A stretch of 11,112 nt of DNA from Deltaproteobacteria bacterium (GTDB taxonomy: Bacteria; Desulfobacterota; Desulfobacteria; Desulfobacterales; UBA11574). Positions 7,958 through 11,112 of the stretch are shown piece after piece. The number at the start of each line of letters is the position of its first letter. Positions within the stretch are counted from its first letter, which is position 1. Below the pieces are notes generated by a model. That model saw only the letters and a program-made list of their open reading frames with translations, ran no database searches and was not told where the DNA came from. The DNA lies in the NCBI GenBank assembly GCA_019313505.1, contig JAFDBA010000060.1, positions 1 to 11,112 on the forward strand, read 5' to 3'. The translations under genes and the position numbers were made by a program.

Positions 7958-8998
7958 ATGAAGGCAGCAATACTTAAAAAACCCGGGAAATTGGAAATAA
8001 GCAAGATACGAACTCCGGACTGCCCGGCCGGTGGGGTGCTGGTAAAGGTTAAAGCCTGCGGGATATGTTCTGCAGATGCCAAAATGGTGGCCCAAGGGCA
8101 TCGAGCTCTGAATTATCCGAGAATACCGGGGCATGAAATTGCAGGAGTTATAGAACAAAGCCGAACAAACGCGTTTAAAGAAGGCAGCCGAATTCAAATT
8201 GCCCCGGGGCTTCGATGCGGCAGGTGCTCCTATTGCCTTAAGGGGATGGACAACCTGTGCCCGAATCGACAAATTTTAGGGTTTACGCAGAACGGCGGCT
8301 TTGCCGAATACATTGCAATTCCCATCGAGGACGGCATTGTGGGAAGCCTCAATATCATTCCTGACGCGGTAAGCTATAATCATGCGACTCTGGTTGAACC
8401 CCTGGCCTGTTGTATCAATGCCCAGAACAAAATCAATATTACTAAAAATGATACTGTGTTGATAACCGGAGCAGGTCCTCTGGGTCTTTTACATGCATTT
8501 GTTGCCAAACATAAAGGGGCCGAACATATTTTAATTAGTGAACCGCAGACTCATCGACGAAAAATGGCGATTAACACCTGGGCCTACACGGTCATCGACC
8601 CCGGCACCGATAATATAACGGAAAAGGTTATGGCAGCAACACACAACAAAGGGGTGGACGCACTCATATTTGCCTGCTCCCAGTCGGGGCTTAATGATAT
8701 GTTTATGAAATTACTGGCTCCGGCAGGCAGGGTTTCAATTTTCAGCGGTATTGCTTCTCAATTCTCACAAAGCAGCATCGACTTCAATCAGATCCATTAT
8801 AATGAATTTTTCATCAGCGGCGCTTATGGGTGTACCGCCGATCAGAATCGCAACGCCATGGATTTGATTTCATCAGAACATGGACCGGCACAAGAATTAA
8901 TCACTCACCGTGTCAATCTTGATACCATCCATCAAGGCATTGAACATACAGCATTACAAAAAGGATTAAAAACCATCGTGGAGGTTTCACATGAATGA
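7958..8998 (+). CDS. Zinc-dependent medium-chain (alcohol/polyol) dehydrogenase under cobalamin control
   Basis: The 346-residue protein is a full-length zinc-binding medium-chain dehydrogenase of the sorbitol/threonine dehydrogenase-like group. Catalytic zinc ligands are Cys37 (CGICSAD), His59-Glu60 (PGHE) and Glu147 (VEP). The structural-zinc lobe has four cysteines, at 87, 90, 93 and 101. The Rossmann motif GAGPLG is at 171-176 and an acidic Glu ends the second strand (ISEP), which suggests NAD rather than NADP. I chose ATG 7958; an in-frame TTG at 7940 lies inside the terminator stem and would add residues before the usual MKA start. The substrate is unknown. The riboswitch places it in the cobalamin regulon, and its 3' end overlaps the TrpD-like gene by 8 nt, so the two probably act in one pathway. 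Confidence 0.88.
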   Translation: MKAAILKKPGKLEISKIRTPDCPAGGVLVKVKACGICSADAKMVAQGHRALNYPRIPGHEIAGVIEQSRTNAFKEGSRIQIAPGLRCGRCSYCLKGMDNLCPNRQILGFTQNGGFAEYIAIPIEDGIVGSLNIIPDAVSYNHATLVEPLACCINAQNKINITKNDTVLITGAGPLGLLHAFVAKHKGAEHILISEPQTHRRKMAINTWAYTVIDPGTDNITEKVMAATHNKGVDALIFACSQSGLNDMFMKLLAPAGRVSIFSGIASQFSQSSIDFNQIHYNEFFISGAYGCTADQNRNAMDLISSEHGPAQELITHRVNLDTIHQGIEHTALQKGLKTIVEVSHE

Positions 8999-10103
8999 CA
9001 AGTTCAAAAATTTCGGGAATGCCATCACCGTTTTAATTTCAGGTAAAGATCTGAACAGAGAACAAACAAGAAAATTGTTTTCGGAAATTCTTTTAGGAGA
9101 GCAGTCGGAAATTCATCAGGGAGCATTTCTTGCGGCGATTACTGCCAAAGGGCCCTGTCCTGACGAGATTGCCGGAGCATGGCAGGCCATTTACGAACTG
9201 GATACTGTAAAAGTGTCACCGAATACCGGAAAGCCCCTTGTGGATAATTGCGGCACCGGGATGGACAGTTTCAAAACTTTCAACATCAGCACGGCTGCAG
9301 CAATTGTGGCTGCGGCCGGCGGCATCTGTCTTGCCAGGCATGGCGCAAGAGCCATTACTTCACGTTGCGGAACCGTCGATCTCTGCGAAACGCTTGGTGT
9401 CGATGTCGAGTGCCCATCCGACACAGTTAAGGAAAGTATTGAAAAGACGGGGATCGGACTCTTTAACGGAATGAGTTCCAATACCCATCCCCAGGCATTG
9501 TTCAGGATTTTATCACAGATGAGTTTTGGCAGTATATTGAATATCGCAGCATCTCTTGCAAACCCGGCAAATCCAACGTTCGGTGTTAGAGGTGTCTATG
9601 CAAAAGAAATGATTGGTCCGGTGATTCAAACCATGAAGGAAATCGGCTTTAAGAGGGCCTTGGCGTTTCATGGCACCTCAGGAAACGGGGTTGGAGGAAT
9701 AGACGAGCTGTCTCCAGTGGGAAAAAGTTATGTTGCAGAATTGGAACCGGACGGCAACATCTTGCATTATACAGTCAACCCCAACTCTATGGGTCTGAGG
9801 AATAGAATCACATTGAAAGACATTGCAGCGGGTGATGATCGGAATGAAGAAGCTTTAAGACTTCTAAGGGTGTTATCCGGAAGAAACAAAGGAGGTGCAT
9901 TGTATGAAACGGTCTGTCTGAATACCGCACCGATTTTTTATGTGACGGAAGAAGTGGATAATTTGGGCAAAGGTGTGGAAAAGGCCCGAGACCTTATCGA
10001 TTCCGGGCTGTCCCTGGAGAAATTGTGGCAATGGGTACAAGCCCAAAATCGAAACCCGCATGCCGGGAAGGAAAAGCTGTCATCGCTGTTGGAGATGATC
10101 TAA
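8991..10103 (+). CDS. TrpD-family (anthranilate phosphoribosyltransferase-like) protein, substrate uncertain
   Basis: The 370-residue product has the family's N-terminal helical domain and phosphoribosyl-binding core: GTGMD at 88-92 (usual GTGGD), NIST at 98-101, RHGAR at 116-120 (usual KHGNR), TSRCGTVDLCETLG, NPANP and GVY near 200, and the metal-binding Asp-Glu at 238-239. PRPP/Mg binding therefore looks plausible. The anthranilate-contacting Asn of KHGNR is Ala here, and the Arg of the usual VRxxL segment aligns to Leu174. The 'GPLINP' loop reads ASLANP. ATG 8991 has GGAGG 6 nt upstream and overlaps the dehydrogenase. No other trp gene is nearby, and the cobalamin riboswitch argues against tryptophan synthesis. 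A role in making or salvaging a cobamide lower-ligand nucleotide is possible but unproven. Confidence 0.82.
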   Translation: MNDKFKNFGNAITVLISGKDLNREQTRKLFSEILLGEQSEIHQGAFLAAITAKGPCPDEIAGAWQAIYELDTVKVSPNTGKPLVDNCGTGMDSFKTFNISTAAAIVAAAGGICLARHGARAITSRCGTVDLCETLGVDVECPSDTVKESIEKTGIGLFNGMSSNTHPQALFRILSQMSFGSILNIAASLANPANPTFGVRGVYAKEMIGPVIQTMKEIGFKRALAFHGTSGNGVGGIDELSPVGKSYVAELEPDGNILHYTVNPNSMGLRNRITLKDIAAGDDRNEEALRLLRVLSGRNKGGALYETVCLNTAPIFYVTEEVDNLGKGVEKARDLIDSGLSLEKLWQWVQAQNRNPHAGKEKLSSLLEMI

Positions 10104-10184
10104 ACGAAAATAAAGGCACGATACGTCCCACGGATCGCAATGGAACGAGTAAATATTGAATCTGAGCGGAAAAGAGTGTATTTA

Positions 10185-11090
10185 ATGAAGCATTTTTTAA
10201 AAAGACTGTTGATCGGAACTACGTTATTGGGCATGCTTTGGGGGACCGGCAATGCAGGCGAAACAGGACACTATGTCAGTGGCGTAGAGGGAATAAAAGC
10301 AGCAACGGTGCCTGGTCCGGGTATCTACTATAGAATCTACAACGTGTTGTACAAAGCTGATCGCCTCACAAACGATAACGGCAATGAACTGGATGTCGGT
10401 TTCGATGTAACCGTTTTTGCCAGTGCACATCGATTTATTTGGGTGACCCCTATAAAATTCCTTGGGGCTGATTTCACCGTCGATACCACCATCCCCTTAT
10501 TTTACACGGACATCGAAATAGATTCCGCCGGAATCAGCGATAATGAGTTCGGTTTTGGCGATATCTGTATTGAACCGTTTGCATTATCCTGGCATGGCGC
10601 TCGTTATGATGCGGCTTTTGGACTGGCCGCCTATGTGCCGGTCGGCCAATACGATAAAGATGACCCTGCTTCACCGGGAAAAGATTTTTGGACTGCCATG
10701 ATTACGCTCGGGGGAACTTATTACTGCGATACTCGGAAGACCTGGTCCGTGTCAATACTCAGCAGGTATGAGATACACAGTGAAAAAGACGATTCTGATG
10801 TCAGGCCCGGGAATGATTTTCACTTTGAATGGGGTCTCGGCAAAACACTGGCAAAAACCTGGGATGTCGGACTGGCCGGTTATTGCCGATGGCAAGTGAC
10901 CGATGACAGTGGCTCTGACGTCAGTTGGGACAAAAGCGTCCATGATCGAGTTTGGGCCATAGGTCCGGAGGTAAGCACCTTTCTGCCTTCTTTGAAGCTT
11001 GGAATTTCGCTCAAAGGGCTGCGGGAGTTTGATGCAGTGGATCGTTCTGAAGGTTATGTAATAGATTTGAATCTGACAAAAATATTTTAA
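10185..11090 (+). CDS. Outer-membrane protein of the phenol MetA-pathway (SphA-like transporter) family
   Basis: The 301-residue product starts with a clear Sec signal peptide: basic MKHFLKR, hydrophobic LLIGTTLLGMLWG, and a likely cut after Gly-Asn-Ala (residue 24). The mature part has alternating beta-strand character and ends in Phe (LNLTKIF), as outer-membrane barrels do. Recognisable family segments are GHYVSGVEGIKAATVPGPG, RFIWVTPIKFLGADF, GFGDICIEPFALSWHG and YDAAFGLAAYVPVGQY, which resemble proteins annotated as 'phenol degradation MetA pathway' or 'transporter'. ATG 10185 is preferred over ATG 10140 because it gives the signal peptide directly and has AAGAG 8 nt upstream. It lies 81 nt after the TrpD-like gene with no terminator I can see, so it may share the riboswitch transcript. 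The family's exact cargo is not established. Confidence 0.8.
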   Translation: MKHFLKRLLIGTTLLGMLWGTGNAGETGHYVSGVEGIKAATVPGPGIYYRIYNVLYKADRLTNDNGNELDVGFDVTVFASAHRFIWVTPIKFLGADFTVDTTIPLFYTDIEIDSAGISDNEFGFGDICIEPFALSWHGARYDAAFGLAAYVPVGQYDKDDPASPGKDFWTAMITLGGTYYCDTRKTWSVSILSRYEIHSEKDDSDVRPGNDFHFEWGLGKTLAKTWDVGLAGYCRWQVTDDSGSDVSWDKSVHDRVWAIGPEVSTFLPSLKLGISLKGLREFDAVDRSEGYVIDLNLTKIF

Positions 11091-11102
11091 AGGAAGGAAT
11101 CA

Positions 11103-11112
11103 ATGTTCTCAA
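11103..11112 (+). CDS. Start of a further gene, truncated by the window edge
   Basis: An ATG at 11103 is preceded by a strong Shine-Dalgarno AGGAAGG (11091-11097) at 5-nt spacing, 12 nt after the outer-membrane protein stop. Only three codons (Met-Phe-Ser) are visible, so no function can be given. The short spacing suggests co-transcription with the outer-membrane protein. Confidence 0.5.

Noticed and set aside
9191..9481. Minus-strand reading frame of 96 codons
   Set aside because: It is antisense to the conserved PRPP-binding core of the TrpD-like gene and looks like a codon-bias shadow.
8991..10103. Ordinary tryptophan-operon trpD
   Set aside because: There are no neighbouring trp genes, the control element is a cobalamin riboswitch, and anthranilate-contact residues appear changed. 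A moonlighting trpD cannot be fully excluded.

Overview
The window reads as bacterial chromosome, and most of it is one plus-strand block for late cobalamin (vitamin B12) biosynthesis, uptake and remodelling. Gene content, moderate base composition and the short GAACATC/GAACGTC-type inverted-repeat elements resemble anaerobic Desulfobacterota (sulfate-reducer-like) genomes. That placement is an inference from style, since no taxonomic marker gene is present.

Region 1 (1-905) holds the last 31 codons of a BtuC/FecCD-type permease and the complete ABC ATPase of the same importer, most likely for corrinoids. Region 2 (963-6556) is a tightly packed run: corrinoid adenosyltransferase (cobO), adenosylcobyric acid synthase (cobQ/cbiP), the bifunctional kinase/guanylyltransferase (cobU), cobalamin synthase (cobS), L-threonine-phosphate decarboxylase (cobD) and adenosylcobinamide-phosphate synthase (cbiB). 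Most junctions overlap or are very short. Together the genes adenosylate the corrinoid, amidate it, make and attach aminopropanol phosphate, activate it with GTP and join the nucleotide loop. Two related ~200-bp inverted-repeat elements lie on either side of cbiB. The first one supplies the 3' end of the cobD reading frame.

Region 3 (6867-7679) encodes a TIM-barrel protein of the AP-endonuclease-2/xylose-isomerase-like superfamily. Its family and setting fit CbiR, the enzyme that removes the nucleotide loop of cobamides to give cobinamide phosphate, which CobU could reuse. Import, loop removal and re-assembly are therefore encoded side by side. CobT, which makes the usual alpha-ribotide, and the CobC phosphatase are not in the window.

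Region 4 (7717-11090) begins with a clear cobalamin riboswitch followed by a perfect 12-bp terminator hairpin. The hairpin also contains the only plausible Shine-Dalgarno sequence of the next gene. Downstream are a zinc-dependent medium-chain dehydrogenase, an overlapping TrpD-family phosphoribosyltransferase that keeps the PRPP/metal motifs but lacks residues expected for anthranilate binding, and an outer-membrane protein of the phenol MetA-pathway type with a signal peptide. A further gene starts at the window edge. The riboswitch-controlled dehydrogenase and TrpD-like pair is the most novel part of the window. It may be an uncharacterised step in cobamide lower-ligand metabolism, but that is a hypothesis.
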